This document shows positions 19,122 through 28,726 of a stretch of DNA of 64,000 nucleotides, piece after piece. Made by a program: the position numbers and the translations under genes. The stretch comes from Kordiimonas sp. SCSIO 12603 (GTDB lineage Bacteria > Pseudomonadota > Alphaproteobacteria > Sphingomonadales > Kordiimonadaceae), in contig NZ_CP073748.1 in the NCBI RefSeq assembly GCF_024398035.1, positions 611,501 through 675,500 of the forward strand. Direction: 5' to 3'. Numbering within the stretch: position 1 is the first letter of the stretch; each line of letters opens with the position of its first letter. The notes beneath the pieces were generated by a model. The model worked only from the letters and a program-made list of their open reading frames with translations, had not been told where the DNA came from and did not search any database.

Positions 19122-20570
19122 ATGAATAATCACAAGGTTGATTCTGACCTTAAAAAGGTACAGGGCTTCCAAACTGGGGTAAGTGAACACGGGCGACCAA
19201 TCGCTAACCTTGGTTTTGCAATGTTATTTTTGCTGGGTGTATTCCTCTATGCATCTTTAGTACATGGCCTTGAAGGCACAAGTGTATTTGTAATCGTGGC
19301 TGCTGTTATTGGTGGCTATATGGCGATGAATATTGGCGCTAACGATGTTGCCAATAACATTGGCCCGGCTGTTGGCTCTAAAGCGCTTACAATGGTGGGT
19401 GCGCTTATCATCGCAGCTGTTTTTGAAGCCTCTGGTGCTCTTCTTGCGGGTGGTGATGTAGTTTCCACAATCCGCAAAGGTATCATTGATCCCTCAGGTA
19501 TCAGCGATCAGATGGTTTTTATCTGGGCTATGATGTCAGCGCTGTTAGCGGCTGCATTGTGGCTTAATCTCGCGACATATGTTGGCGCGCCTGTGTCTAC
19601 CACTCACTCAATTGTAGGCGGTGTAGTAGGGGCTGGTATCGCGGCTGCCGGTGCTTCAAGCGTGGCATGGGGCAAGTTGGCTGCTATTGCAGCCAGTTGG
19701 GTTATTTCACCACTCTTGGGCGGTGTTATCGCTGCTGGCTTTCTCTATTTTATTAAGCGGAATATCCTTTGGCAGGATGATATGCTCGCGGCTTCTCGTC
19801 GGTGGGTGCCTGTGCTTGTTGCTATCATGTCAGCAGCTTTCACGCTTTATCTTGCTACAAAAGGTTTGGCTAAGGTCTGGAAACCTGATGTTGTTTCTAT
19901 GTGGGCAATTACAGCGCTTGTGGCTTTTGCAACATGGCTTGTAACCAAACCACTGGTTGCTCGCCGTTCTTTGGTGCTTGAAAATCGCCGTAAATCAGTA
20001 GCAAGCCTGTTTACAATCCCGCTTATTTTCTCTGCAGCACTTCTTTCATTTGCGCACGGTGCGAATGATGTGGCCAACGCGGTTGGTCCGCTGGCAGCTA
20101 TCGTAAGCGTTGCAACAGACAGTTCAGGGACGGATCAAGTTTCTATTCCTCTGTGGGTGATGATTATCGGTGCTATTGGTATTTCTATTGGCCTGATGCT
20201 TTTTGGCCCGAAGCTGATCCGCACGGTTGGTGAGAAGATTACTAAACTTAATCAGATGCGTGCCTTCTGTGTGGCGCTGGCAGCCGCTATTACTGTGATT
20301 GCTGCAAGCTGGCTTGGGCTTCCGGTATCATCTACACACATCGCTGTTGGTGGTGTGTTTGGTGTTGGTTTCCTTCGCGAGTATCTCGCGAATAATGGCG
20401 ATGCAAAAGGACGTCCAACCAAGAAAGAGCGCCGGGCCCGCGAAAAACGCAAGTTGGTTCGCCGCCGTGAGATGCTGACAATCGCAGCTGCTTGGGTGAT
20501 CACAGTACCTGTTGCAGGTATACTCTCAGCTGGCCTCTTCTTTGTGCTCTATAATGTTTTTGAAGGCTAA
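19122..20570 (+). CDS. Inorganic phosphate transporter, Pit family
   Basis: A 482-residue membrane protein moving phosphate with protons or as a metal-phosphate complex. It has two copies of the PiT signature: GANDVANNIGPAVGSKALT near residue 72 and GANDVANAVGPLAAI near residue 316. Each is followed by a PVSTTHSIVG / PVSSTHIAVG loop. The central loop is short, and a lysine/arginine-rich insert (residues about 430-450) precedes the last helices. I chose ATG 19122; the TTG one codon earlier is less likely. No PhoU-like gene is adjacent. Confidence 0.93.
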   Translation: MNNHKVDSDLKKVQGFQTGVSEHGRPIANLGFAMLFLLGVFLYASLVHGLEGTSVFVIVAAVIGGYMAMNIGANDVANNIGPAVGSKALTMVGALIIAAVFEASGALLAGGDVVSTIRKGIIDPSGISDQMVFIWAMMSALLAAALWLNLATYVGAPVSTTHSIVGGVVGAGIAAAGASSVAWGKLAAIAASWVISPLLGGVIAAGFLYFIKRNILWQDDMLAASRRWVPVLVAIMSAAFTLYLATKGLAKVWKPDVVSMWAITALVAFATWLVTKPLVARRSLVLENRRKSVASLFTIPLIFSAALLSFAHGANDVANAVGPLAAIVSVATDSSGTDQVSIPLWVMIIGAIGISIGLMLFGPKLIRTVGEKITKLNQMRAFCVALAAAITVIAASWLGLPVSSTHIAVGGVFGVGFLREYLANNGDAKGRPTKKERRAREKRKLVRRREMLTIAAAWVITVPVAGILSAGLFFVLYNVFEG

Positions 20571-20601
20571 GGGTTTTCCAATTCTTTGAGTTCTTGAAAA
20601 G

Positions 20602-20626
20602 CCGCTTCCTGTGAAGCGGTTTTTTT
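20602..20626 (+). terminator. Intrinsic terminator after the phosphate transporter
   Basis: CCGCTTC / GAAGCGG stem with a CTGT loop, followed by seven T. Confidence 0.9.
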
Positions 20627-20704
20627 GTCGCAGCACCTCTATGTCACATATGCATAGCTTAAAGGTCTTGAGATAGTCCTCTAAGCAAACAAGAGGGGGA
20701 TACT

Positions 20705-22153
20705 GTGTTTAAGATATTGGCATCAGTTTTGGCACTTGGTTTTACTGAAGCAACAGTAGCGGACGAACAAGAGGTTCAAAAATTTGAAAATGCCCTCGCG
20801 CCAACCTTTCAACTGAAGGGTAGATTACAAACATTTAATATGCTTGAGCGAATGCAGTTGTACGATGTACCCGCTGTTTCTGTTGCCATCATTGATGATG
20901 GGAAAATCGCTTGGTCTCACGCTTGGGGCGTGAGTGATACAACATCAGGGAAACAGGCCACGGAGCACACCCTCTTTCAAGCAGCTTCGATCTCAAAACC
21001 TGTTTCCGCTTTTGCCGTGATGCAGATGGTGGATAAAGGTGAACTTCGCTTGGATACACCTATCAATGATTATCTCAAAAGCTGGCAGTTGCCGGAAAAT
21101 GAGTTATCGGAGAAAACACCAGTTACATTAAAGCATCTTCTAAGCCATACGGCAGGTACGACAGTGCATGGTTTCCCGGGGTATCAGCTTGGGGCTGAAT
21201 ATCCATCTACCAAGGATGTTGTAGCAGGAGCCGGAACAGCAAATACAGGCGCTGTAATAGTGGATTTCGAACCAGGTACCAATTGGCGCTATTCTGGTGG
21301 TGGTTACACCGTAATGCAGCTCGCGCTTGAGGACAGGGCAGGTGTTTGGTTCCCTGAGATTGTCAATAAACTCACTGTAAAACCTGCGGGCATGAATGAG
21401 AGCTTCTTTGATTTTATTGTCCCTGAAAATAAGAAAGCATTGCTGGCATCCGGGCATTTGCCAAATGGTGAGATTGTTAAAGATGGGTATGTGGTACACC
21501 CAGAAAGCGCGGCTGCCAGCCTCTGGACAACACCCAATGATATCGCCACTTTTTCGCTGGAAATGATGAAAGCATGGAATGGTGTGGAAGGGGCTTTGAT
21601 AACTCAGAAGTCTGCCAAAGAAATGCTGACACATATCAAGGGCGGATACGGCTTGGGCTTCAGTTTGGAGATGGAAGGTGATGAGATCATCGGCTTCAAA
21701 CACGGTGGATCAAATGTTGGTTTCCGGGCTTATATGATTACCCTTCTCGAAGGTAAAGGTGCTGTTGTGATGACCAACAGTGATAACGGCATGAAGATTA
21801 TCGAGGAAATCCTGAGTGCAGCAGCAAACACATATCATTGGCCTATCTACCAATCTGCAGTGAAAGACTGGCGGCCAGCTACCGCAGAAGAAAGAAACAG
21901 ATTTACTGGCTCGTATGCCTTTGAATTCCAAGGACGTGAGATACGTTTTAATGTTACCGCAGAAGGTGAAGGCTTTCTTGTCGAGAGCCAAGGGAATTTG
22001 TCTCCAACTCAGTTCTTTATTGAAGGGCATGAAAAAGGGGAAACCTATCTGTTTGCACAAATGGGTATGGAGTTTTCTTTCAGCAAAAATGAAGCTGGAG
22101 AGCTGGTAATGAAGGTGTGGGGCAACCAAGCGAAGAGATTGCCCGCACAGTGA
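20705..22153 (+). CDS. Serine hydrolase of the beta-lactamase / PBP-like class C fold
   Basis: 482 residues, GTG start after GAGGGGGA. A short signal-like stretch (FKILASVLALGFTEATVA) suggests export. The active-site SxxK is SISK near residue 98, a YSG tyrosine motif is near residue 197, and the KTG-equivalent is HGGS near residue 337. This is the Beta-lactamase (PF00144) domain. A C-terminal beta-rich domain (about 395-482) resembles DUF3471-like extensions. Members are esterases, D-aminopeptidases or penicillin-recognising enzymes. True beta-lactamase activity should not be assumed. The BlaI/M56 pair at 56.3-58.2 kb is far away. Confidence 0.85.
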   Translation: MFKILASVLALGFTEATVADEQEVQKFENALAPTFQLKGRLQTFNMLERMQLYDVPAVSVAIIDDGKIAWSHAWGVSDTTSGKQATEHTLFQAASISKPVSAFAVMQMVDKGELRLDTPINDYLKSWQLPENELSEKTPVTLKHLLSHTAGTTVHGFPGYQLGAEYPSTKDVVAGAGTANTGAVIVDFEPGTNWRYSGGGYTVMQLALEDRAGVWFPEIVNKLTVKPAGMNESFFDFIVPENKKALLASGHLPNGEIVKDGYVVHPESAAASLWTTPNDIATFSLEMMKAWNGVEGALITQKSAKEMLTHIKGGYGLGFSLEMEGDEIIGFKHGGSNVGFRAYMITLLEGKGAVVMTNSDNGMKIIEEILSAAANTYHWPIYQSAVKDWRPATAEERNRFTGSYAFEFQGREIRFNVTAEGEGFLVESQGNLSPTQFFIEGHEKGETYLFAQMGMEFSFSKNEAGELVMKVWGNQAKRLPAQ

Positions 22154-22165
22154 TAAAGGTTGGGG

Positions 22166-24949
22166 CTAGTGCGCTTCTTCCCAGTTATGGCCTGTACCGC
22201 AATCCACAATTAGGGGTACGCTCAGGTCAAGTACTGGTTTGCAGGCATTTTCCATCACATCACGGATAACAGGGATAGCCGCTTCTACTTTGCCTTCAGG
22301 TGCTTCAAATACCAGTTCATCATGCACCTGAAGGAGCATGCGAACATCCGTTAGGCCAGCGTCCTTAAGCGCATCCGGCATACGGATCATTGCCCGGCGG
22401 ATCACATCAGCGGCCGTACCCTGAATTGGGGCGTTGATGGCTGCACGTTCACCAAAGCCGCGCTTCATTGGGTTTTTGTCCTGTAGGGATGGTGTGTGGC
22501 ATTTGCGACCAAACAGCGTTTCCACATAGCCGTGCTCTTTACCGAATTCGACCGTATCATCCATATATTTGCGGATGCCCGGGAATTTTTCGAAATAAGC
22601 ATCAATATATTTCGCGGCATCTGAGCGGCTAATATCTAATTGGCGAGCAAGGCCGAAAGCTGAAATACCGTATATGATACCGAAGTTGATAGCCTTTGCC
22701 TGACGGCGGACAATCGGGTCCATGCCTTCAACAGGCACACCAAATACTTCGCTTGCTGTCATAGCGTGAATATCAGTGCCTTCAGCGAATGCTTTTTGCA
22801 GTGCTTCAATTTCAGCGATATGAGCAAGGATACGTAGTTCAATCTGGCTATAGTCAGCCGCGATCAGAATGTTACCTTCTTCTGGCACAAAGGCACGGCG
22901 GATTTTGCGGCCTTCTTCTGTCCGGATCGGAATATTCTGAAGGTTCGGGTCATTTGATGACAAGCGACCCGTTGTGGTAGACGCCATATGGTAGCTGGTG
23001 TGAACGCGGCCTGTATGTGGGTTTACCTGCTGCTGGAGTGCATCAGTATAGGTACTCTTCAATTTGGAGAACTGGCGGAATTCCATGACCTTCTTTGGAA
23101 GTTCATGGCCTTCGGCTGCCAGTTTTTCAAGCACATCTACATTGGTTTGCCATGCGCCTGTTTTCGCGGATTTTTTACCGCCTTTCAGGCCAAGGTCATC
23201 AAAGAGAATTTCACCTAGCTGCTTCGGTGATGCAACGTTAAACGGGCGACCTGCCATGTCCTGAATTTCTTTATCCAGACGCTCGATGCCCATAGCAAAA
23301 TCATTGGAAAGTTTTTTCAGCGTACCTACGTCTACCTTGATGCCTTCAAGCTCCATACCTGACAGTACTTTAGCCAGTGGGCGTTCAAGGGTTTCGTAAA
23401 CCGTTGTCACCTTCTCTGGCGATAGGCGTGGTTTCAGAATTTTATACAGGCGAAGTGTGATATCAGCGTCTTCAGCTGCATAATCTGTTGCGCGGTCCAG
23501 CGGTACTTTATCAAAAGTAATCTGGTTTTTGCCTGTGCCCGCAATTTCCTTGAACGGAATTGGGGTAATATCCAGATGAATGCCTGAAAGTTCGTCCATA
23601 CCGTGGTTATGCTTGCCAGCATCCAGCGCGTAGCTGATCAGCATGGTGTCATCCATCGGGTGGAGATCAATTCCCACACGGGAGAGGATCGACATATCAT
23701 ACTTGAGGTTTTGCCCAACCTTCAGAACAGATGCGTCTTCCAGCATCGGCTTAAGTGCTTTAATTACGTCTGCTTTTGGCAGTTGATGTGGTGGTTCTGC
23801 CAATAGATCATCGCTGTCACCCACGTGGCCCACAGGGATATAACAGGCTTTGCCTGGCGCGGTAGATAGGCAAATACCCACAAGACCAGCTTCAGCAGCA
23901 TCAAGGCCTGTAGTTTCAGTATCTACGGCTACAACGCCAGTCGCGTAAGCGCGCTCGATCCATTTCTCAAGCTCCGCCATATCGGTAACGCAGCTATAAT
24001 CCTTCTCAACCGTTTCTACTTCTTCGTCGATCGGGTCGATATCCGCGCCGTCACCCCAAGCGGCAATTGCTTTCACGCGGAGCGAGCGGAAATCCTGTGC
24101 GTCCACAAACTTCAGGAACGGGTCCAGCTCAGGCTGTGAGAGGCCAAAATCATCAACGCTGTTTTCCACAGGTACATCTGATTTAAGGGTAACCAGCTGG
24201 CGGCTGATGCGCGCCATATCTGCGAACTCAATCAGGTTTTCACGGCGTTTCTTCTGTTTGATCTCTTCGGCACGTTCAAGAAGCGTATCCAGATCGCCGT
24301 ATTCATTGATGAGAAGCGCGGCCGTTTTAATACCAATACCAGGCACACCAGGCACGTTATCCACGCTATCGCCGGCGAGCGACTGCACATCCACAACGCG
24401 TTCCGGGCCAACACCGAATTTCTCAACCACACCGTCCGCTGCAGTGCGCTTGCTTTTCATGGTGTCAAACATATCGGTACGGTCATCAAGAAGCTGCATC
24501 AAATCTTTGTCTGAGCTTACGATGGTTACCTGCCAGCCTTTTGCGCGCGCTTCAGCGGCATAGGTTGCGATCAGATCATCGGCCTCATAGCCTTCCATTT
24601 CAATAGCTGGTAGGCCAAAGGCTTCAGTTGCTTCGCGGATCAGCGGGAACTGGGGCACAAGGTCTTCAGGTGCTGGTGGGCGGTGTGCTTTATATTCTGG
24701 GTAAATTTCAGAACGGAATGTTTTGCGGGCCGCATCAAAAATCACAGCAAGGTGCGTTGGTTTTTCGTTATCTTCCAGATCCTGAAGCAGCTTCATGATC
24801 ATATTGGAAAAACCGTATACCGCACCCACAGGGGTACCGTCGCTGCGAGTTAGTGGCTTTCGAGCATAAGCCATGGCGTGATAGGCGCGAAAAATATAGC
24901 CGGAGCCATCGATCAAATATAAATGCTCTTTGCCGCTCTCTGCAGTCAT
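22166..24949 (-). CDS. polA: DNA polymerase I
   Basis: 927 residues with all three PolA domains: 5'-3' nuclease (about 1-300; YLIDGSGYIFRAYHAMAYA, DDLIATYA, GDSVDNVPGVPGIGIKTA), 3'-5' proofreading exonuclease (about 320-520; AVDTETTGLDAAE keeps the DxE pair, so it should be active) and polymerase (about 540-927; ADYSQIELRILAH, RRQAKAINFGIIYG, LLQVHDELVFEAP). It fills gaps in repair and removes RNA primers. It converges with the serine hydrolase with 12 bp between them. The small zinc-finger gene lies 46 bp upstream on the same strand. Confidence 0.98.
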   Translation of the reverse strand: MTAESGKEHLYLIDGSGYIFRAYHAMAYARKPLTRSDGTPVGAVYGFSNMIMKLLQDLEDNEKPTHLAVIFDAARKTFRSEIYPEYKAHRPPAPEDLVPQFPLIREATEAFGLPAIEMEGYEADDLIATYAAEARAKGWQVTIVSSDKDLMQLLDDRTDMFDTMKSKRTAADGVVEKFGVGPERVVDVQSLAGDSVDNVPGVPGIGIKTAALLINEYGDLDTLLERAEEIKQKKRRENLIEFADMARISRQLVTLKSDVPVENSVDDFGLSQPELDPFLKFVDAQDFRSLRVKAIAAWGDGADIDPIDEEVETVEKDYSCVTDMAELEKWIERAYATGVVAVDTETTGLDAAEAGLVGICLSTAPGKACYIPVGHVGDSDDLLAEPPHQLPKADVIKALKPMLEDASVLKVGQNLKYDMSILSRVGIDLHPMDDTMLISYALDAGKHNHGMDELSGIHLDITPIPFKEIAGTGKNQITFDKVPLDRATDYAAEDADITLRLYKILKPRLSPEKVTTVYETLERPLAKVLSGMELEGIKVDVGTLKKLSNDFAMGIERLDKEIQDMAGRPFNVASPKQLGEILFDDLGLKGGKKSAKTGAWQTNVDVLEKLAAEGHELPKKVMEFRQFSKLKSTYTDALQQQVNPHTGRVHTSYHMASTTTGRLSSNDPNLQNIPIRTEEGRKIRRAFVPEEGNILIAADYSQIELRILAHIAEIEALQKAFAEGTDIHAMTASEVFGVPVEGMDPIVRRQAKAINFGIIYGISAFGLARQLDISRSDAAKYIDAYFEKFPGIRKYMDDTVEFGKEHGYVETLFGRKCHTPSLQDKNPMKRGFGERAAINAPIQGTAADVIRRAMIRMPDALKDAGLTDVRMLLQVHDELVFEAPEGKVEAAIPVIRDVMENACKPVLDLSVPLIVDCGTGHNWEEAH

Positions 24950-24995
24950 CAGCTTCCCCTGAAATAATTATGTGTGGATAGTTCTGCTAAGTGGC

Positions 24996-25172
24996 TTACT
25001 TATCAGAAGGGCCGCCTTGCAAAATATAGCGGCGATCACAATATGGGCATTCTACCTGGCCGTTTTCGTCCATGGTTAGATAAACGCGTGGATGACCAAG
25101 GGCGCCGCCGTCGCCATCGCAGGCTACCTTTTTTGTGTCAACAATTTTAGTTTCTGGTGCTTCAAGCGTCAT
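24996..25172 (-). CDS. Small CHCC-type zinc-finger protein
   Basis: A 58-residue ORF starting at the ATG 25170-25172. It contains VACDGDGGALGHPRVYLTMD and then VECPYCDRRYIL. This is the zf-CHCC motif (Cys, His, Cys, Cys), the fold of mitochondrial complex I subunit NDUFS6 and of many small alphaproteobacterial proteins. A role near respiratory complex I is plausible by homology but not shown by neighbours. It is upstream of polA on the same strand. Confidence 0.85.
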   Translation of the reverse strand: MTLEAPETKIVDTKKVACDGDGGALGHPRVYLTMDENGQVECPYCDRRYILQGGPSDK

Positions 25173-25315
25173 GGGTTTAATCTCTCTAGGATTTTTACTC
25201 GGTTAGACGGGAACTATTCTATATATCAAAGCTACTGCGGCGTACAAGCGGTGTGGTGCATATGGCAGTGAATTTTATACCATGCTGCCCGGTTAAGTTT
25301 GTAAAGGATTTTGGT

Positions 25316-26263
25316 GTGAGCGGAAATGCAATTGAAATCAAAGGCTTGAAGAAAGTTTATAAAGGCCGTGGCGGTGCTGAAGATAAAGTTGCGCTCAAAG
25401 GGATTGATCTTGAAATTCCGCAAGGGTCCATGTTTGGGCTGTTGGGGCCGAACGGTGCTGGTAAATCAACCACGATTAACATCCTTGCAGGCCTTGTGAA
25501 TAAAACAGCGGGAGATGCTAAAATCTGGGGTTTTGATATTGATGAAAACCCACGAAATGCGCGTGCGAACATTGGTATCGTGCCGCAGGAATTGATGTTT
25601 GATGCGTTTTTTACCCCGCGCGAGATGCTTGAGGTACAGGCCGGTATGTATGGTGTACCAAAAGAAGACCGCCGTACAGAGGAACTGCTGAAGGCTGTGC
25701 ATCTATATGATAAAGCGGATGCTTATTCTCGCTCCCTTTCTGGTGGTATGAAACGTCGTCTTTTGGTTGCTAAGGCGCTTGTACATAACCCGCCTGTTCT
25801 AGTGCTTGATGAACCAACAGCGGGTGTTGATATTGAGCTTAGGCAGCAGCTCTGGGATTATGTGCGCGAACTGCACTCCCGCGGCACCACTATTGTGCTG
25901 ACCACTCACTATCTTGAAGAAGCGGAAGAGCTTTGTGATACCATCGCCATCATCAACCACGGTGAAGTGGTATGTTCTGAATCAACCGAACAGCTTCTGA
26001 AGCGGATTGATGAGAAAGAAGTGGTGATCAAGGTTGGTGAAACTTTGGGCGCGATCCCGACCGAGCTTGCTGATTTCAATAGCCATCTGCGCGGTGAACA
26101 TGAACTTGCGGTTCAGATTAACCAAAGCGACGCGAACGTTGGCGCTGTGCTGGCTGCAGTTCAAAAAGCGGGGCTGACGATCAATGATATCTCAACCAAC
26201 GAGACCGACCTTGAGGATATCTTCCTTCAGCTTACGAGTAAGAAAGAAGGCAAAGCGGCATGA
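25316..26263 (+). CDS. ABC transporter ATP-binding protein (ABC-2 / drug-export type)
   Basis: About 315 residues from GTG 25316, which has AAAGGA 7 bp upstream. An ATG at 25253 would add an unlikely cysteine-rich leader. All ATPase motifs are intact: Walker [11 protein letters not shown], signature LSGGMKRRL, Walker [13 protein letters not shown] and switch [10 protein letters not shown]. The C-terminal 80 residues resemble the extension of DrrA/NatA-like exporters. No membrane partner is adjacent. Its last four bases overlap the start of nadB, so it must work with a permease encoded elsewhere. Confidence 0.88.
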   Translation: MSGNAIEIKGLKKVYKGRGGAEDKVALKGIDLEIPQGSMFGLLGPNGAGKSTTINILAGLVNKTAGDAKIWGFDIDENPRNARANIGIVPQELMFDAFFTPREMLEVQAGMYGVPKEDRRTEELLKAVHLYDKADAYSRSLSGGMKRRLLVAKALVHNPPVLVLDEPTAGVDIELRQQLWDYVRELHSRGTTIVLTTHYLEEAEELCDTIAIINHGEVVCSESTEQLLKRIDEKEVVIKVGETLGAIPTELADFNSHLRGEHELAVQINQSDANVGAVLAAVQKAGLTINDISTNETDLEDIFLQLTSKKEGKAA

Positions 26264-27888
26264 AGCACATCTATGATGTTGTGATTGCGGGCACTGGTGC
26301 GGCGGGTTTGACCGCAGCCCTTAAGCTTGCACCGCATATGAAAGTGGCTGTGCTATCCAAAGGCCCGATGTCGGGCGGTTCAACCCGCTGGGCGCAGGGC
26401 GGTATTGCGGCGGTTCTTGAAGCCACGGACAGTATCCAAAGCCATATTGATGACACGCTGGTTGCGGGCGCCGGGCTCTGTAATGAAGAGGCGGTGCGTT
26501 TTGTGGTGGAACGTGGCCGGGAGGCCATCGAAGGCCTTATCGATCTGGGTGTGGAGTTTGACCGTGCCAATCAAGCCCATGAAGACGGCTATGATTACCA
26601 CCTTACTCGAGAAGGTGGCCATAGCCACCGGCGGATTATCCATGCAGCAGACGCTACAGGAAAAGCCGTTCAGAAAACCCTGAATGAGCAGGTTCTGGCG
26701 CACCCAAATATTGATATCTATGAATATCATGTAGCGGTAGATGTGATCACCAATCGCCATTTGGAAAAGCAGGGTGGTTACACGGACCAGGCCCACGGGC
26801 TTTATGTGCTTAATTTGAAAACGGGTGGCGTGGAAACCTTTTCTGCTCGGTCCACTATTCTTGCCACAGGTGGTGCGTCAAGGGTGTATCTCTACAGCAG
26901 TAATCCTGATGCCAGCACAGGGGACGGTATTGCCATGGCGTGGCGAGCAGGTTGCCGCGTAACCAACATGGAGTTTAACCAGTTCCACCCGACATGCCTT
27001 TATCATCCAGACGCAAAAACCTTCTTGATTACCGAGGCTATGCGTGGTGAGGGAGCTGTGCTTCGTGGCAAGGACGGTGAACGTTTTATGCCCAAGTATG
27101 ATGAGAGGGCTGAACTAGCACCAAGAGACATTGTAGCTCGCGCTATCGATAGCGAAATGAAACGCACAGGTGTCGATAATGTATGGCTTGATATCACCCA
27201 CAAGGATGCAGATTTCGTGATCTCGCATTTCCCGAACATTTACCGCTACTGCCAATCACTGGGGATTGATATCACGTCTGACCTGATCCCGGTGGTGCCT
27301 GCCGCGCATTATACCTGCGGCGGTATTCATATTGATATGAAGTCCCGCACAGACCTAAGCCAGCTTTATGCCATTGGTGAATGTGCGCACACTGGTCTTC
27401 ACGGGGCCAACCGAATGGCGTCAAACAGCCTTCTTGAGTGCCTTGTGATGGGAAATGCTGCGGCGGATGATATTCTTGAAAATGCGGCAGATCTTCAGGC
27501 ACCAGCAATTGTGCGGCCGTGGGATGAAAGCCAGGTAACAGATTCTGATGAAGAAGTAGTGGTAAGTCATAACTGGAAAGAGCTGCGCCGCTTTATGTGG
27601 GATTATGTGGGTATTGTACGTACAGACAAACGCCTTGCCCGCGCTAAGCGCCGGGTTGATCTTCTGGCTGCCGAAATTCAGGAATATTACGGCAATTTTC
27701 GGGTAACCGCTGATCTGCTTGAATTGAGGAATTTGGTGACAGTGGCTGATCTTATTGTGCGTTCAGCACAGATGCGCAAGGAAAGCCGTGGCCTTCACTA
27801 TACGCCGGATTATCCTGAACTAGCTGAAGGCAGCTATGAGACCACGCTTATCCCTTTCAGCCGAACAGTATCTGACCGGGTAGCCTAA
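26260..27888 (+). CDS. nadB: L-aspartate oxidase
   Basis: NadB oxidises L-aspartate to iminoaspartate with FAD, the first step of de novo NAD synthesis. 542 residues. The dinucleotide-binding motif is [15 protein letters not shown] near the start, with [16 protein letters not shown], the catalytic-loop [26 protein letters not shown] and [10 protein letters not shown]. All are typical of NadB as opposed to fumarate reductases. nadA and nadC are not nearby. The start overlaps the stop of the ABC ATPase (ATGA). Confidence 0.95.
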   Translation: MKHIYDVVIAGTGAAGLTAALKLAPHMKVAVLSKGPMSGGSTRWAQGGIAAVLEATDSIQSHIDDTLVAGAGLCNEEAVRFVVERGREAIEGLIDLGVEFDRANQAHEDGYDYHLTREGGHSHRRIIHAADATGKAVQKTLNEQVLAHPNIDIYEYHVAVDVITNRHLEKQGGYTDQAHGLYVLNLKTGGVETFSARSTILATGGASRVYLYSSNPDASTGDGIAMAWRAGCRVTNMEFNQFHPTCLYHPDAKTFLITEAMRGEGAVLRGKDGERFMPKYDERAELAPRDIVARAIDSEMKRTGVDNVWLDITHKDADFVISHFPNIYRYCQSLGIDITSDLIPVVPAAHYTCGGIHIDMKSRTDLSQLYAIGECAHTGLHGANRMASNSLLECLVMGNAAADDILENAADLQAPAIVRPWDESQVTDSDEEVVVSHNWKELRRFMWDYVGIVRTDKRLARAKRRVDLLAAEIQEYYGNFRVTADLLELRNLVTVADLIVRSAQMRKESRGLHYTPDYPELAEGSYETTLIPFSRTVSDRVA

Positions 27889-27911
27889 CTAGCATTCGGT
27901 TTTAGAAAAAG

Positions 27912-27943
27912 AAAAGCCCGGCAGGGAGGAAGCCGGGCTTTTT
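27912..27943 (+). terminator. Intrinsic terminator of nadB
   Basis: AAAAGCCCGGC / GCCGGGCTTTTT with an AGGGAGGAA loop. It works in both directions and could also serve the convergent TonB-C gene. Confidence 0.9.
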
Positions 27944-27971
27944 GCACATTCTCTGGGGGAAAATGCGGGTA

Positions 27972-28331
27972 TTAGTCTAGACGCCAGTCTAGTGGAAGAA
28001 CGAAAGAAAGTTCTTCCTGGCCTGCAGGTAGTGATGGCAGTGGGTTCAGGCGCTTAACCAGTTTCGGGATTTCGCGGTCAAGAACAGCAGCACCAGTTTC
28101 TTCGATTACTTCGTGCGCTTTAATTGCGCCGTCAGCAGCAACTGTCAGGCGAATTTTTGCTTTACCTTCAATTTCGCGAGCAAGAGCAGAACGTGGGTAG
28201 CGCTGATTTTTGGCTACTTTTTTTGCAACAGCTTTTTTCCATGCTGTCATATCTTCAACAGCGAATACAGCTGTCGTACTTGCTAGTGCGCAGAATGTTG
28301 CCAGAACTAGTACTTTAATAAGGTTTGTCAT
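27972..28331 (-). CDS. Small exported TonB-C domain protein
   Basis: About 119 residues from the ATG at 28331 (GGAAAC just upstream). An earlier ATG adds seven residues. The signal peptide is MTNLIKVLVLATFCALASTT, with cleavage near VFAVE. The rest is a TonB C-terminal fold: QRYPRSALAREIEGKAKIRLTVAADGAIKAHEVIEETG, then a final LPLDWRLD strand. There is no proline-rich linker or membrane anchor beyond the signal. It is thus a free periplasmic TonB-C protein, not a complete TonB. Such proteins are common in alphaproteobacteria and their partners are unknown. Confidence 0.8.
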   Translation of the reverse strand: MTNLIKVLVLATFCALASTTAVFAVEDMTAWKKAVAKKVAKNQRYPRSALAREIEGKAKIRLTVAADGAIKAHEVIEETGAAVLDREIPKLVKRLNPLPSLPAGQEELSFVLPLDWRLD

Positions 28332-28726
28332 CACGTTTCCTATAAATTTCAATCAAAACCTGGGGGATTTGCGGGCGGTTCTACGGGGAATTCGTAACCA
28401 AAAGGTTACCAAAATCAGGAAAGCAATTTTTTGCTGATAAAAGGTATCACAGGCGATTCATTTGATGGGTATTGTTCAGTTTTGCGCAATAATATTATAA
28501 GCCTTAACGGCCTTTTAACCACAAGGGTGATTCGTGTAAACTGCTGTGGTGGTAAAATTCTCGCGTTTGGTGGGGTGATTCACGCTTCCTTGAGCTTACC
28601 GTGAAGAAGAAACAGTTCGCGGGCGATGTTCCCTTTGAGCATTAAAAGGTATGGATTGCATATGATGCGAAAAGAAACTTGAAGGTGGCTTCATTGCCGT
28701 GTAGTGTCCGCGCCACCAACTGATGC
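28332..28726. other. Intergenic region before tRNA-Arg
   Basis: About 395 bp without a convincing gene. A possible weak tRNA promoter is TTGAAG (28679-28684), then 17 bp, then TAGTGT (28702-28707). The stop codon of the recombinase read from the other strand falls here, at 28691-28693. Confidence 0.35.

Noticed and set aside
20705-22153. Antibiotic-resistance beta-lactamase
   Set aside because: It has the SxxK fold, but the YSG and HGGS motifs and C-terminal extension fit esterase or peptidase-like relatives equally well.
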